Shown: positions 15,764 through 25,774, counted from the stretch's first letter. The stretch is DNA of 64,000 bases from Photobacterium proteolyticum (GCF_001939735.1 NZ_MJIL01000099.1:60588-124587); one strand, 5' to 3'. The notes: generated by a model from the letters alone, not told the origin. A program made the numbers and translations.

Positions 15764-18391
15764 CTAATGGCGCGGTATTGCGGTTCGCCATGTTTTCCAT
15801 TCTGGCTTGGCTTGTTTGTTCAACAAGAAGTGGGTTTCTGGCTTGGCTATTGATGACAGCGGTTGCTTTTCTGGAGTGGCAAAAGCAATACCGCCGCGTA
15901 TCAAGCTGTCGACTGTACCGGATTGCACGGATGCACCTGTTAGTCCGATCGTGACATCAAGGCCGGAGACATTCCAGAACACGGTGTCGGTGCGAACAAG
16001 GTGGCTATACTCTTCTTCAACTTGGGCTTTCAGAATGACACGATCAGCCAGCTCACCTAACGAGACCTTTACAACCTGGCCGACTTGGATGTCGCGATAA
16101 AGAAGCGGAGTTCCTTCGTTAATCGAGCCTCGCTCTTCACTCTCCAGAATAACCGTTAAGCCTGATTTGGCGATTTCAGCTGTTCCCAGCTCGAAGGTTT
16201 GGGAGTAATGGCCATCGCCAGGTGCCACGGCGATATAGCTGCTTAATAATGTGTCTAGGTTCTTGGCTCCGGTCAGGCTGATTTTTGGCGTAACGACCCA
16301 GAAATAACTGTTGGACTTGGCAAGCAGTTCCGCATATTTGGGGAAGAGGCGAGCAGTGATCTTAACATTGCCCGCTGTAAAATCGGGGGTCGTCTCGATA
16401 ACCTTGCCGACATTGACGCCCTGATAGCGGATATCTGAATTGACGGAGATGGCTTTAGCATTGTCAGCGGTCATCGTGATAAGCAGGCCAAAGCCTTTGG
16501 CATCTTTGAGGCTAGGGTAGAGCTTATATCGTTTACCTGCTTTGTTTGATACACCTGCAAGTTCGTCAAAGGCAATGCCGCCTTTTATCAAGGTGCTGAT
16601 TGGATCTGCTTTGATATTTACACCGTCTAGGCCGGCTTCAACTTCAACGCCTGAGCGGTTCCAGAAAACAGTATCAGCTTTGATCAGGTGGCGATACTTG
16701 TTGTCAATGGCGATAGAAATAGTGACGCCGTCACGCGACAGGGCATAGCTTTTCACTTCACCAACTTGCAGGTTTCGGTAAAGGATAGGGCTGCCTTCTG
16801 AAACTGGCGGAAGCTCATCAGCAAACAAGGTTAGTTTCGCAGTGCCGTGCAGGCTTTCGGCAGCCAATTTGGCAAGTTGCTGACTCTTATACAGCGGGTA
16901 GCTTTTTTGGATCTTGGTACTACCAGCACTGGTGAAGCTGATATTTTGGCTGATCAGTTGATCGGCAGGCGGTACATTTACATCCAGGCCTTTGGAGCTA
17001 AGGCTGGCCTGAATCCCACCATCAAGGTAGAAGCGACTGGCAGAGCGAACTAAGGCTGTGTGCTCAGGCATAACGATAACATCGAAGCGAACACGCTTGC
17101 CTTCAAGCTGCACTTTCTTCACTCGGCCGACCTCTATGCCACGGTGCTTAAGTTTTGTGCCGCGCTCGATACCATGACTGCTGTCGGCGTACAGAGAGAA
17201 GTTGGCAACGCCAGGCTGCTGTTCCTGAAGTTCATCCTGGGTAATGGCCTTAAACTGGCGAGCTTTTTCGCCTTCGCCCGGGATCAAGGTGAGGTAGTTA
17301 CCCCGGATCAGGTTACCGATATTTTTCACACCAGTAAGAGATACTTCAGCTTCTTCAAGCAGCATCCGAGAACCCGTCGTCAGCAAATCGCTCATACTCG
17401 GTTCTATAGCAGCGTGAGCAACAATCTTTTGTCTTTGCTCATCTAATCGCAGCGCAGAGATCTGTCCTATTTCCAAACCTCTGTAGATGATCGGCGCTCC
17501 TGTGGTGCTAATATCATTACCGTCAGGCAGATCGATGGTGATAGCGATGCCTCGGCCTGCGGTATTCAAATCAGGATAAAGGCGGAACAGGTGGTTGGGC
17601 TCAATGGCTATACCCTCATCGGGAGAGTCAAAGGCAATCGCACCGCCAATCATGGCTGACAGGCTTTCAAACTGTACATCAATACCGTTGAAGCCGACAT
17701 TGGCGCTCATACCACTTACATTCCAGAAGCGGCTTTTGTTGGTGACCAGCTCGGCAAACTGAGGCTTGATCAGAATGTCGATCAGTACTCGTTTTCTGTT
17801 ATTACTGAGCGTGTAGTTATAGACCTCACCTACCGGGATCTTTTTATACAACACCTGAGAGCCAATACTGACGGAGCCAAGGTTTGGTGCCCGTAACTGT
17901 ATTTTAAGCCCTTGTCCAAGAGGAGTGTCAGACGGTTGGTTGTCGAGGGCGGAGAATTCATAGGCCGCTTTACCTTCTCCAGGCTGCAGGGCAATGTAGT
18001 TGCCCGATACCAAGGCATCGAGACCGGAGATGCCGGTGATTGACGCTTTAGGCTTTACCAGCCAGAAACGAGTCCCTTCTTTCAGAACCTGAACCGCTTC
18101 AGGGTAGATGTCGGCTTCGGCATATATGCTTTGAAGGTCGTCTGAAAGGCTTACATCACGAACGATACCAACTTCCAGGCCCTGATAACGGATAGTCGTG
18201 CGCCCCGCAGTTAGGCCTGCAGCATCATTGAAGTGGATTTTAATCCGTTGTCCGGCTTCATTGACAGCTTTAAAGACGAGCCAGCCAGCAAGGACAAGCG
18301 CAAGTAGCGGGAGGATCCATAACGGAGATATTCCTCGGTCGCGCTTGATATTAACCGGTTCCGGTTGTTGATTATTTTGTCCGTTGTTCAT
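15764..18391 (-). CDS. letB: Intermembrane lipid transport protein LetB (YebT), seven MCE domains
   Basis: An 875-residue protein, almost the length of E. coli LetB (877). A cytoplasmic N-terminus is followed by one membrane anchor (about residues 22-40, PLWILPLLALVLAGWLVF). Seven MCE/MlaD repeats follow, recognisable by their YQGLEVG, YKKIPVGEV, YRGLEIGQI, HRGIEVGRV, YRNLQVGEV, YQGVNVGKV and YRDIQVGQV motifs. LetB hexamers form a hydrophobic tunnel across the periplasm for lipids. The start overlaps the end of letA by 20 nt, which indicates translational coupling. An exact matS site lies inside the gene. Confidence 0.96.
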   Translation of the reverse strand: MNNGQNNQQPEPVNIKRDRGISPLWILPLLALVLAGWLVFKAVNEAGQRIKIHFNDAAGLTAGRTTIRYQGLEVGIVRDVSLSDDLQSIYAEADIYPEAVQVLKEGTRFWLVKPKASITGISGLDALVSGNYIALQPGEGKAAYEFSALDNQPSDTPLGQGLKIQLRAPNLGSVSIGSQVLYKKIPVGEVYNYTLSNNRKRVLIDILIKPQFAELVTNKSRFWNVSGMSANVGFNGIDVQFESLSAMIGGAIAFDSPDEGIAIEPNHLFRLYPDLNTAGRGIAITIDLPDGNDISTTGAPIIYRGLEIGQISALRLDEQRQKIVAHAAIEPSMSDLLTTGSRMLLEEAEVSLTGVKNIGNLIRGNYLTLIPGEGEKARQFKAITQDELQEQQPGVANFSLYADSSHGIERGTKLKHRGIEVGRVKKVQLEGKRVRFDVIVMPEHTALVRSASRFYLDGGIQASLSSKGLDVNVPPADQLISQNISFTSAGSTKIQKSYPLYKSQQLAKLAAESLHGTAKLTLFADELPPVSEGSPILYRNLQVGEVKSYALSRDGVTISIAIDNKYRHLIKADTVFWNRSGVEVEAGLDGVNIKADPISTLIKGGIAFDELAGVSNKAGKRYKLYPSLKDAKGFGLLITMTADNAKAISVNSDIRYQGVNVGKVIETTPDFTAGNVKITARLFPKYAELLAKSNSYFWVVTPKISLTGAKNLDTLLSSYIAVAPGDGHYSQTFELGTAEIAKSGLTVILESEERGSINEGTPLLYRDIQVGQVVKVSLGELADRVILKAQVEEEYSHLVRTDTVFWNVSGLDVTIGLTGASVQSGTVDSLIRGGIAFATPEKQPLSSIAKPETHFLLNKQAKPEWKTWRTAIPRH
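16722..16734. other. matS site (MatP binding), inside letB
   Basis: GTGACGCCGTCAC is an exact match to the matS consensus GTGACRNYGTCAC. It is one of three in the window. Confidence 0.85.
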
Positions 18392-19568
18392 AGTTGTCCC
18401 ATATCAGGCGAGAATCTAAGCTTTCTGCTGCAAGCATAGTGAGAACCACCACAACCCCGAAGGCTATTGCTCCCGGACCGGGTGTAAAATCAAGAAGTTG
18501 GTCGCGGTCGATTAAGGCTACCATAAGGGAGATCACAAACAGATCCATCATCGACCATTTTCCTATCCACTGCACGACTCGATAGAGTTTCATACGGTGA
18601 AGGTGGTTAATTTTTTGTTTGAATTGGATGGCCAATAGCAAATAGGCCAACCCCAGAATCTTGGCGACTGGCACAACGATACTGGCAATAAAGATAATGA
18701 TGGCGATGCCCGTCATATCTGTTTTTACCAGGGAGGCTACGCCAGAAAAAATCGTGTCTTCAACCCGTTTGCCGTTATTCAGAAAAATAGATATTGGAAA
18801 AAGGTTTGCAGGGAAAATGAAAACCGTCGCGGCAATTAGCAGTGCCCACGTTTTTTGAATTGAATGAGGCATGCGGAGATACAGAGGCGACGCACAACGA
18901 ACGCAGGTATCTGTATGAGCCTGGGTAAGGTGACAAGTATGGCAATGGGCCTTTAGCTCATTCGGTTTGTGCTCTGTCTCTGGCTGCCAGGCTTCCCAGT
19001 AACGGTTGACACTGATGCGGGTGATTAGCAGCGACATCAGGATCTGTAACAAGATCAGTGAGTACAGCCCAGGGCCGACGTAAATATCTGCATAGTCTTG
19101 TACCTTGAAACAGGATATTGCCAGGCTGACCAGAAAGACATCAAACATCGCCCAGTATTTTAGGTGTTCGATAATCCACACCGAGGTGCGAAAGAGCTTG
19201 AAGCGTCTGAACTTTAATCCGGCTTGCGCGCCGAGTACCGATAAGCAGACCAACAGTGGTGCTATGGTACTGCAGAACAGAATGAGTACGGCAACAGCCG
19301 GAAAATTAGAGGCGAGCGTGATTGTCCCGGAGGGCAGTGATGCAGGGATCATCACCCCAAAGAGGCGGATGGTAATTAACGGGAACACATGCGCCGGAAT
19401 GAAAAGGATTAAACATGTCAGGGCAATGGCCAGCTCACCAGTAAAGTGAAAATGCCCACCACGATAAAGGCGTGTATTGCAGCGAGGGCAATAGGCACTT
19501 TGTCCCTGAAGGGCGACCTGAGGCATAACAGGTAAGTCGCAACCGGGGCAGAGTCTTGCCATTGACAT
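18372..19568 (-). CDS. letA: Lipid transport inner-membrane protein LetA (YebS, PqiA family)
   Basis: A 398-residue PqiA-family integral membrane protein with two four-helix halves. Each half is preceded by a zinc-ribbon-like cysteine cluster: CPGC ... CPRC near residue 9 and CHTCH ... CVRC near residue 210. LetA is thought to hand lipids to the LetB tunnel. It is the first gene of a two-gene operon, and its 3' end overlaps letB. The ATG gives MSMARLCPGC; the second ATG is two codons later. Confidence 0.95.
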   Translation of the reverse strand: MSMARLCPGCDLPVMPQVALQGQSAYCPRCNTRLYRGGHFHFTGELAIALTCLILFIPAHVFPLITIRLFGVMIPASLPSGTITLASNFPAVAVLILFCSTIAPLLVCLSVLGAQAGLKFRRFKLFRTSVWIIEHLKYWAMFDVFLVSLAISCFKVQDYADIYVGPGLYSLILLQILMSLLITRISVNRYWEAWQPETEHKPNELKAHCHTCHLTQAHTDTCVRCASPLYLRMPHSIQKTWALLIAATVFIFPANLFPISIFLNNGKRVEDTIFSGVASLVKTDMTGIAIIIFIASIVVPVAKILGLAYLLLAIQFKQKINHLHRMKLYRVVQWIGKWSMMDLFVISLMVALIDRDQLLDFTPGPGAIAFGVVVVLTMLAAESLDSRLIWDNYEQRTK

Positions 19569-19640
19569 GGTTGTTTAATCCTTTAAATAGATCAAAAACT
19601 AAGCAGCTTTTAATCGGGGTCGTAAAAAATGAACACTATA

Positions 19641-21467
19641 TTATTTTACATTCAATCTGGCTACAGGTAGTTGCTCATTAGCTGTTGAACTATCAGCAGA
19701 TTGTACCGAACCATATAATGTTTGATACAGGCCTTCTTCATTGACTAGCTCAGAATGAGTGCCGGTTTGGCTTACCTGGCCATCTTCGAGCACGTAGATT
19801 AAATCAGCTTCCTTAACCGCAGATAAACGGTGTGCCACAATCAGTGTGGTTCGGTTGGCTAAAAACTGATTAAGAGCAGTATGTAAAGCCGCTTCAGTGG
19901 CGGTATCCAGGGCCGATGTGGCCTCATCCAAAATAACAAACTCAGGATTAGCAAGAATCATCCGGGCGATAGCCAGCCGTTGTCGTTGCCCACCTGACAG
20001 GCGAATACCCTGACGGCCGATTTCTGTATCCAGCCCATCGGTCAGGCGTTGGGTAACATCGGCCATCTGGGCGATCTCGAGTGCTTGCCATAGCTCCTTA
20101 TCACTAAATTGCGCTCCCAGGCTTAGGTTGTGTCTCAGGGTGTCATTGAACAGCACCGGGTGCTGCAGCACAACGGCCATCTTGGTACGCAAGGCCTCGT
20201 AACCCACATCTTCGATAGGGCAGCCATTAACAAAGATGTCGCCACGATCCTTTTGGTAAATTCCTAATAACAGTTGGATAAGGGTCGATTTACCGCCGCC
20301 TGACGAGCCAACAAGCGCAACACGTTTGCCGGAAGGAATCGTCAGGTTGAGGTCCCGCAGGACTTCCTTATCTTCATCATAGGCAAAATGCAGATCACGC
20401 ACATCGATTTGAAGCGCTTCTCCTTCGTTGAAAGGATTGACTTTCGGGGTTGGGCGAACCTCTTCTTCAAGGGCAATCAGGCCATTTAGGCGTTGCATGG
20501 CTGCCGAAGCACTGTACCAGGCAAACTGAATTCCAAGCAGTTCCTGAACCGGACCGAGCATGAACCAAAGATAGCCAAAGACAGCAAACATCTGACCAAT
20601 GGTTAAGTCGCTAAATAGCACCATGAGCATCGCCATTGCCCGAAACAGCTCGAAACCAATAAGGAACAAAAGGAAAGATACTCGTCCGGCGGCTTCCGAC
20701 TGCCAGGCATACTTGTCGGCATCATGTCGAATGTCGTTGGCGCTCGACTTTAGCTGGGTAAGAAAATCCCGTTCGCGGTTGGCTGCACGTAGCTGATAGA
20801 TCCCATCAAGTGTTTCGACAAGGCGTTGCTGGAATTTCTCGAAGGCCTGGTTTTCTTTTTTCTTAAGGGTTTTAACTCTGTTCCCCATCATCTTTGAGGC
20901 ATAGATGACAACTGGATTGACCAATAAAATGAACAGGCCGAGCTGCCAGTTCAGCCACAGTAGGATAGCGGCTGTACCAACAACAGTAAGCAAGCCGATG
21001 AGAAAGCGACTTAAGGTATCTCCGACGAACTTATCGATAGTTTCGACATCGGTAATAAGGTGTGAAGTAATTCCGCCGCTACCTCTCTCTTCGTATTGGC
21101 GCATGCTGATACGGCCAAGTTTGTCGATGAGATGCTGGCGCATTTTGTAAGTAATGTCTTTGGCGACCAGCGTGAACTGGCGACTCTGGAGAATATTCAG
21201 CGCCTGGCTGCCTGCCCGCATCAAGACGACAAGGAGAAGAACAAGGAGGATGTAGGCGGTTGGTTGCTGCAGTGATTCAGGCAGGAAAACGTTGAGAAAT
21301 TGAATCCCGCCTGCCGGCTTGTCCAACAAAATTTCGTCAACCATCAAGGGCATCAGCAGCGGGATAGGGACACTGATTAACGTGGCGACCAACGCGATGA
21401 TATTTGCCGCTACCAGCCTGGGACGGTGATGTTTTGCTTGCTTTATCAGCCAAGACCAGTTAATCAT
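19641..21467 (-). CDS. ABC exporter, fused membrane and ATPase domains
   Basis: A half-transporter of about 608 residues with six membrane helices (about 10-310) and one nucleotide-binding domain. Walker A is GSSGGGKST, the signature LSGGQRQRL, Walker B FVILDEATSALD and the switch histidine lies in VAHR. It resembles MsbA/MdlB-type multidrug or lipid exporters; the substrate is unknown. I prefer the ATG at 21467 (MINWSWLIK) over the GTG at 21488, which has no ribosome site. A Fur-like sequence lies in the divergent promoter region shared with msrC. It is 72 nt upstream of letA in the same orientation, so partial cotranscription is possible. Confidence 0.9.
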   Translation of the reverse strand: MINWSWLIKQAKHHRPRLVAANIIALVATLISVPIPLLMPLMVDEILLDKPAGGIQFLNVFLPESLQQPTAYILLVLLLVVLMRAGSQALNILQSRQFTLVAKDITYKMRQHLIDKLGRISMRQYEERGSGGITSHLITDVETIDKFVGDTLSRFLIGLLTVVGTAAILLWLNWQLGLFILLVNPVVIYASKMMGNRVKTLKKKENQAFEKFQQRLVETLDGIYQLRAANRERDFLTQLKSSANDIRHDADKYAWQSEAAGRVSFLLFLIGFELFRAMAMLMVLFSDLTIGQMFAVFGYLWFMLGPVQELLGIQFAWYSASAAMQRLNGLIALEEEVRPTPKVNPFNEGEALQIDVRDLHFAYDEDKEVLRDLNLTIPSGKRVALVGSSGGGKSTLIQLLLGIYQKDRGDIFVNGCPIEDVGYEALRTKMAVVLQHPVLFNDTLRHNLSLGAQFSDKELWQALEIAQMADVTQRLTDGLDTEIGRQGIRLSGGQRQRLAIARMILANPEFVILDEATSALDTATEAALHTALNQFLANRTTLIVAHRLSAVKEADLIYVLEDGQVSQTGTHSELVNEEGLYQTLYGSVQSADSSTANEQLPVARLNVK

Positions 21468-21491
21468 TTGATTCGAATTGCCTTTCACAGT

Positions 21492-21510
21492 GATAATGAT
21501 TCCTATTACT
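21492..21510. promoter_or_regulatory. Candidate Fur box between the ABC exporter and msrC
   Basis: GATAATGATTCCTATTACT matches the 19-bp Fur consensus GATAATGATAATCATTATC at 13 positions, with the left nine perfect. It sits in the 84-nt divergent promoter region. Suggestive only. Confidence 0.35.
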
Positions 21511-21551
21511 AATGAGGGCCGCCATTCTAACGGCTATAGAAGGAGTAAGCC

Positions 21552-22010
21552 ATGGATAATAAAACAGCATTTTACAAACGACTCACTAACCAGGCGGTTT
21601 CACTGATCGAAGGCGAGTCAGATCTCATTGCTAATATTTCTAATATTAGTGCCTTACTCTATATGGAGTTAGAAGATATTAACTGGGCTGGCTTCTACTT
21701 TCTGAAAGGTGACCAGCTTGTACTTGGTCCATTTCAGGGTAATCCGGCTTGTGTTCGTATTCCCGTTGGCCGTGGTGTATGCGGGACAGCAATAGCAGAG
21801 AATCGTGTTCAGCGTGTTGCTGATGTGCACCTGTTTGAAGGACATATTGCCTGTGATGCTGCGAGCAATTCTGAGATAGTGATCCCGTTTACAGTAAAAG
21901 GGGAGCTATATGGAGTATTGGATATTGATAGTCCAAATTTATCAAGATTTGACCAATCTGACGAGGATGGACTAGTAACTTTGGTTAAGGAACTACAAAA
22001 AAGGCTCTAA
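21552..22010 (+). CDS. msrC: Free methionine-(R)-sulfoxide reductase
   Basis: A 152-residue single GAF-domain enzyme (YebR/fRMsr) that reduces free methionine-R-sulfoxide with thioredoxin. The three family cysteines are C67, C77 and C101, with the same 10- and 24-residue spacing as in E. coli. The ATG is preceded by AGAAGGAG. It is divergent from the ABC exporter and upstream of proQ in the same orientation, as in enterobacteria where yebR, proQ and prc are also neighbours. Confidence 0.95.
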   Translation: MDNKTAFYKRLTNQAVSLIEGESDLIANISNISALLYMELEDINWAGFYFLKGDQLVLGPFQGNPACVRIPVGRGVCGTAIAENRVQRVADVHLFEGHIACDAASNSEIVIPFTVKGELYGVLDIDSPNLSRFDQSDEDGLVTLVKELQKRL

Positions 22011-22119
22011 TTGCATGCTTTCGGTGGTTTTTCAGCGTTAGGTAACTATAATAGCGAGACTATTTCTTTTTGATCAAAGTACTAACGGCGAGTTTCACTC
22101 GCATTTGTCAGGAAAGTCC

Positions 22120-22764
22120 ATGGAAAACTCTGAAAAGCTAACGAACAGTAAAGAAGTGATTGCATACATTGCTGAGCGTTTCCCTAAATGTTTTACTGTT
22201 GAAGGTGAAGCAAAGCCTCTAAAAATTGGTATCTTCCAAGAGCTCGCTGAGCGTTTGAACGAAGATCCCAAAGTAAGTAAAACTCAGTTGCGCACAGCTC
22301 TGCGTCAATATACTTCTTCCTGGCGTTACCTTCATGGTGTTAAAGCCGGTGCAAGTCGTGTTGACCTTGATGGTAACGAGTGTGGCGTGTTGGAAGAAGA
22401 GCACGTAGAACACGCTAAGAAGGCACTTGAAGAGAGCAAGGCTAAAGTACGAGCTCGTCGTAAGGAGCAGGCAGAGGCGAAAGCTGCTGCAAGCAAAGAT
22501 GGTGAAGCGAAAGCGAAAAAAATTCGTGCAAAATCATCTAAACCAAAGAGCACTAAGCCAAAAACGACTAAGCTAAATAAAAAGCCTGCTGAAACGACCC
22601 GTGCACTGACAGCTGATGAAGTGAAAGTTGGCAAGAACGTTAGTGTTAACATGGGTAACGGAAACATGCCGGCGACTATCGTTGAAATCAATAAAGACGA
22701 TGTGCGTGTTCGTTTAAACAATGGTTTGACCATGGTAGTTAAAGCGGAGCACCTTCGTTCGTAA
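22120..22764 (+). CDS. proQ: RNA chaperone ProQ
   Basis: A 214-residue protein. The N-terminal FinO-like RNA-binding domain (about 1-120: IAYIAERFPKCF, LRTALRQYTSSWRYL) is followed by a lysine/alanine-rich linker (about 120-165) and a C-terminal Tudor-like domain (VGKNVSVNMGNG ... VRLNNGLTMVV). ProQ binds structured sRNAs and mRNA 3' ends. I chose ATG 22120 because AGGAAAG precedes it; the TTG at 22105 lies upstream of that ribosome site. Seventeen nt separate it from prc. Confidence 0.95.
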   Translation: MENSEKLTNSKEVIAYIAERFPKCFTVEGEAKPLKIGIFQELAERLNEDPKVSKTQLRTALRQYTSSWRYLHGVKAGASRVDLDGNECGVLEEEHVEHAKKALEESKAKVRARRKEQAEAKAAASKDGEAKAKKIRAKSSKPKSTKPKTTKLNKKPAETTRALTADEVKVGKNVSVNMGNGNMPATIVEINKDDVRVRLNNGLTMVVKAEHLRS

Positions 22765-22781
22765 AGGAGAATGCTCGACGT

Positions 22782-24782
22782 ATGAAATGTCGATTCCGTT
22801 TCTCACTGATCGCTGCTGGCATGATGCTAGCAGCTTCAGCTCAGGCCTTAGAGGCCAAGTATTCGTTAAGTGATTTGCCGCAGCTTGCTCCTGAAAAGCA
22901 GCATGCTACAGCAAGTAAAAGGATAGCTTCGCGGTTTACCCGATCGCACTACAAGCAATTCACTCTTGATGACCAATTCTCTGCCAGCGTGTTCGATCGC
23001 TATATCGAAATGCTGGACTTCAATAAAAGCTTCCTTACAGCCTCAGATATCAGGCAATTTAAAAAATGGGAATACCAGTTAGATGATCAGCTCAAACGAG
23101 GTGAGTCAACGGCTGCGTATGACATGTTTAACAAGTTGCTAGAGCGCCGTTATGATCGCTATCAGTATGCGTTGACGCTACTGGATAGGGAAATGACTTT
23201 CGATATTGATGAAGACTTTGTTCTGGATCGATCTGAGCTTGAATGGGCAAAAGATCGTAATGAATTGAACGAGTTGTGGCGTAAGCGAGTTAAATACGAT
23301 GCGCTTAACCTGAAGCTTGCGGGTAAAGAGTGGAAGGAAATCAAAGAGACACTGGATAAGCGTTACAACAATGCGTTGAAGCGCCTGACCCAGACTCATA
23401 ACGAGGATGTATTCCAGATCTATATGAATGCATTTGCTCGTGAAGTTGATCCACATACCAGCTATTTGTCACCGCGTAACGCCGAACAGTTCCAGGCTGA
23501 GATGAACTTGTCTCTCGAAGGAATTGGGGCAGTGTTGCAGGTTGTCGACGACTATACCGTTATCCGTTCGCTGGTAGCTGGTGGTCCCGCATCGGCTTCC
23601 AAGAAGCTTGCGGCTGGTGACCGAATCATTGGTGTTGCCCAAGACGGCAAAGAGATGGTTGATGTGATCGGCTGGCGTTTGGACGATGTTGTTCAGCTAA
23701 TTAAAGGCCCTAAGGGGAGTAAGGTTGTGCTGGAAATCTTGCCTGAGGGTAAGAATTCAAAAAGTTACGATGTCACTATCGTGCGTGACAAGATCCGTCT
23801 TGAAGACCGTGCTGTGAAGTCTTCGGTTAAATTCTCGCAGGGCAGAAAAGTTGGTGTGATTGAGATCCCTAGCTTCTATGTTGGCTTGTCTGAAGATACC
23901 AAGAAAGAGATCGGTAAGCTGAATGACCAGCAGGTTGACGGCATTGTTATTGACTTGCGCAACAACGGTGGTGGTGCACTGACTGAGGCGACTGCATTAA
24001 CCGGGTTGTTCATTAACAGTGGCCCTGTAGTACAGGTGCGTGATAGTTACGGTCGGGTAAAAGTAAACGGTGATTCAGATGACCGTGTTTACTTTGATAG
24101 TCCGTTGACGGTATTGGTCAACCGCTACAGTGCATCGGCGTCCGAGATTTTTGCAGCTGCAATGCAAGATTATGGTCGTGCCGTCGTACTAGGTGAGCAA
24201 TCATTCGGTAAAGGTACGGTTCAACAGCACCGTTCGTTGAATCATATCTATGATTTGTTCGATAAGCCTCTTGGCCATGTGCAATATACGATTCAGAAAT
24301 TCTATCGTATCAATGGCGGAAGCACGCAAAACTTGGGCGTTGTTCCTGATGTGCCGTTCCCTACTGCAATTGATCCGGCTGAAACCGGTGAGAGTGTAGA
24401 AGATAACGCACTACCTTGGGACAGCATCAAGCCAGCAAGCTATCAGAAGATCTATAACTTCTCTGCTATGCTACCGTCACTGAAATCGAAGCACGAAGCG
24501 CGAATCAGTAAAGATATGGAATTCGGTTTTATACAGGAAGACATCAACCAGTATAAAAAAGAAAAAGATATTAATACTATCTCGCTGAATGAGAAAAAAC
24601 GTATAGCCGAGCAAGAGAGAGATGAGGAAGAACGTTTAGCGCGTCTTAATAAGCGCCAAAAAGCGTTAGGAAAAAAATCATTTGCTTCTTTGGATGACAT
24701 TCCAAAGGACTATGAAGCGCCTGATGCCTACCTGGACGAGGCCGTTGCAATTACGGCTGACTTGGTAAGAGTCTCTAGCTAA
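22782..24782 (+). CDS. prc: Tail-specific periplasmic protease Prc (Tsp)
   Basis: A 666-residue C-terminal processing peptidase with a signal peptide (to about residue 22, ASAQA), a PDZ domain (about 235-325, GIGAVLQ ... GPASASKKLAAGDRI) and the serine-lysine protease domain. The catalytic serine is S452 in YSASASEIF and the lysine is K477 in SFGKGTVQ, the same numbers as in E. coli Prc. It degrades proteins with nonpolar C-termini and trims cell-wall hydrolases. It is cotranscribed with proQ and closed by a strong terminator. Confidence 0.97.
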   Translation: MKCRFRFSLIAAGMMLAASAQALEAKYSLSDLPQLAPEKQHATASKRIASRFTRSHYKQFTLDDQFSASVFDRYIEMLDFNKSFLTASDIRQFKKWEYQLDDQLKRGESTAAYDMFNKLLERRYDRYQYALTLLDREMTFDIDEDFVLDRSELEWAKDRNELNELWRKRVKYDALNLKLAGKEWKEIKETLDKRYNNALKRLTQTHNEDVFQIYMNAFAREVDPHTSYLSPRNAEQFQAEMNLSLEGIGAVLQVVDDYTVIRSLVAGGPASASKKLAAGDRIIGVAQDGKEMVDVIGWRLDDVVQLIKGPKGSKVVLEILPEGKNSKSYDVTIVRDKIRLEDRAVKSSVKFSQGRKVGVIEIPSFYVGLSEDTKKEIGKLNDQQVDGIVIDLRNNGGGALTEATALTGLFINSGPVVQVRDSYGRVKVNGDSDDRVYFDSPLTVLVNRYSASASEIFAAAMQDYGRAVVLGEQSFGKGTVQQHRSLNHIYDLFDKPLGHVQYTIQKFYRINGGSTQNLGVVPDVPFPTAIDPAETGESVEDNALPWDSIKPASYQKIYNFSAMLPSLKSKHEARISKDMEFGFIQEDINQYKKEKDINTISLNEKKRIAEQERDEEERLARLNKRQKALGKKSFASLDDIPKDYEAPDAYLDEAVAITADLVRVSS

Positions 24783-24797
24783 TTAATACCTCGTAAT

Positions 24798-24828
24798 AAA
24801 ACGGCACCAATCTTTAGGTGCCGTTTTT
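24798..24828 (+). terminator. Terminator of proQ-prc
   Basis: Stem AAAACGGCACC with GGTGCCGTTTTT, 8-nt loop region, 15 nt after the prc stop. Confidence 0.92.
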
Positions 24829-25031
24829 GTTTATAACACCTCTCTGAAATATCAACCCTCTTATTGTACCTATAGTTTTTTCTTATTAAGGGCTGAATCA
24901 ACAGCAATTCATTATGTCTCATTATTGAGACTGACGGTCAAATTATGTGAGATTAATCATATTTCTAAGCGCAAAATAGTATTGCAGGCTAGGGTTTAAG
25001 AAGAACTTTATTTTGTTGTTGGGGTAGCACT

Positions 25032-25685
25032 ATGCTTAAATCGTTTCTATTTGCAATTGTCTTATCCTTTAGTTCGCATGTGTATGCCGATGATTTAACA
25101 GAGTTTGATTACCCACTGCTGTTAGGTGACTGGTATTGGTTCAGTAACACTGATGATGGTGTTGATAGTGAAGGAACAAGCTATCGGGCAATGAATATAA
25201 AGTTCAAATCATCCTATCGATTTGTAATACGATTACTGCAGGTTGACGGTACCGTTGAAGAATGGGACGGTAAATACGACATTGATGAAACAACGTTAAC
25301 ATTTTTAGCAAAAGGTCAGCCAGAACAACAGCATAGTTATATGTTGAGTTATAACCAGTTCCTGCTTGACGGTGCTAGGTTTACCAAGCTTGCACCTGAA
25401 AACCTTCCTGGTAACTGGCGCTCATCGCGTATTTCGGGTAATGACGTCGGAGATGGTGTTTCAGAGTTATCTATTTCGTTGCGTCCAGACTTTTTATTCT
25501 CAGCCGAGGTGTCTGGATCTAATGGAAAGAAAAAAGAGCATCAGGGAATATATTTTATTGAGGATGACCGCATTGTATTAATTTACGAAGATGGCCAGCA
25601 TGATAGCCAGTTTTTACTTGGCTCAGATACCCTGACATTAACGAATAAACAATTCGGAATGGAAGCAATAATGCGGAGAGAGTAG
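25032..25685 (+). CDS. Small exported protein with two lipocalin-like repeats
   Basis: A 217-residue protein. The signal peptide (LFAIVLSFSSHVYA, about 1-19) predicts a periplasmic or secreted product. The mature part contains two similar halves, each beginning with an LxGxW motif (LLLGDWYW near residue 30; LPGNWRSS near residue 126) and continuing as beta strands (WDGKYDI ... LTFL; HQGIYFI ... IVLIYEDG). That layout suggests a duplicated lipocalin-like or beta-barrel unit, an inference from pattern only. No family recognised. It stands alone with a terminator shared with pncB. Confidence 0.75.
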   Translation: MLKSFLFAIVLSFSSHVYADDLTEFDYPLLLGDWYWFSNTDDGVDSEGTSYRAMNIKFKSSYRFVIRLLQVDGTVEEWDGKYDIDETTLTFLAKGQPEQQHSYMLSYNQFLLDGARFTKLAPENLPGNWRSSRISGNDVGDGVSELSISLRPDFLFSAEVSGSNGKKKEHQGIYFIEDDRIVLIYEDGQHDSQFLLGSDTLTLTNKQFGMEAIMRRE

Positions 25686-25723
25686 GGAGCATCTGTCTGA
25701 GCGCTTTATCAGATTGAATAAAA

Positions 25724-25755
25724 CAAGGCCTGCGAATTTGCAGGCCTTGCTTTTT
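25724..25755. terminator. Bidirectional terminator between the 25032 gene and pncB
   Basis: Perfect 10-bp stem CAAGGCCTGC/GCAGGCCTTG with a 6-nt loop, flanked by an A-run and a T-run. Confidence 0.93.
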
Positions 25756-25774
25756 AATGCTCATACTTGTTGTA

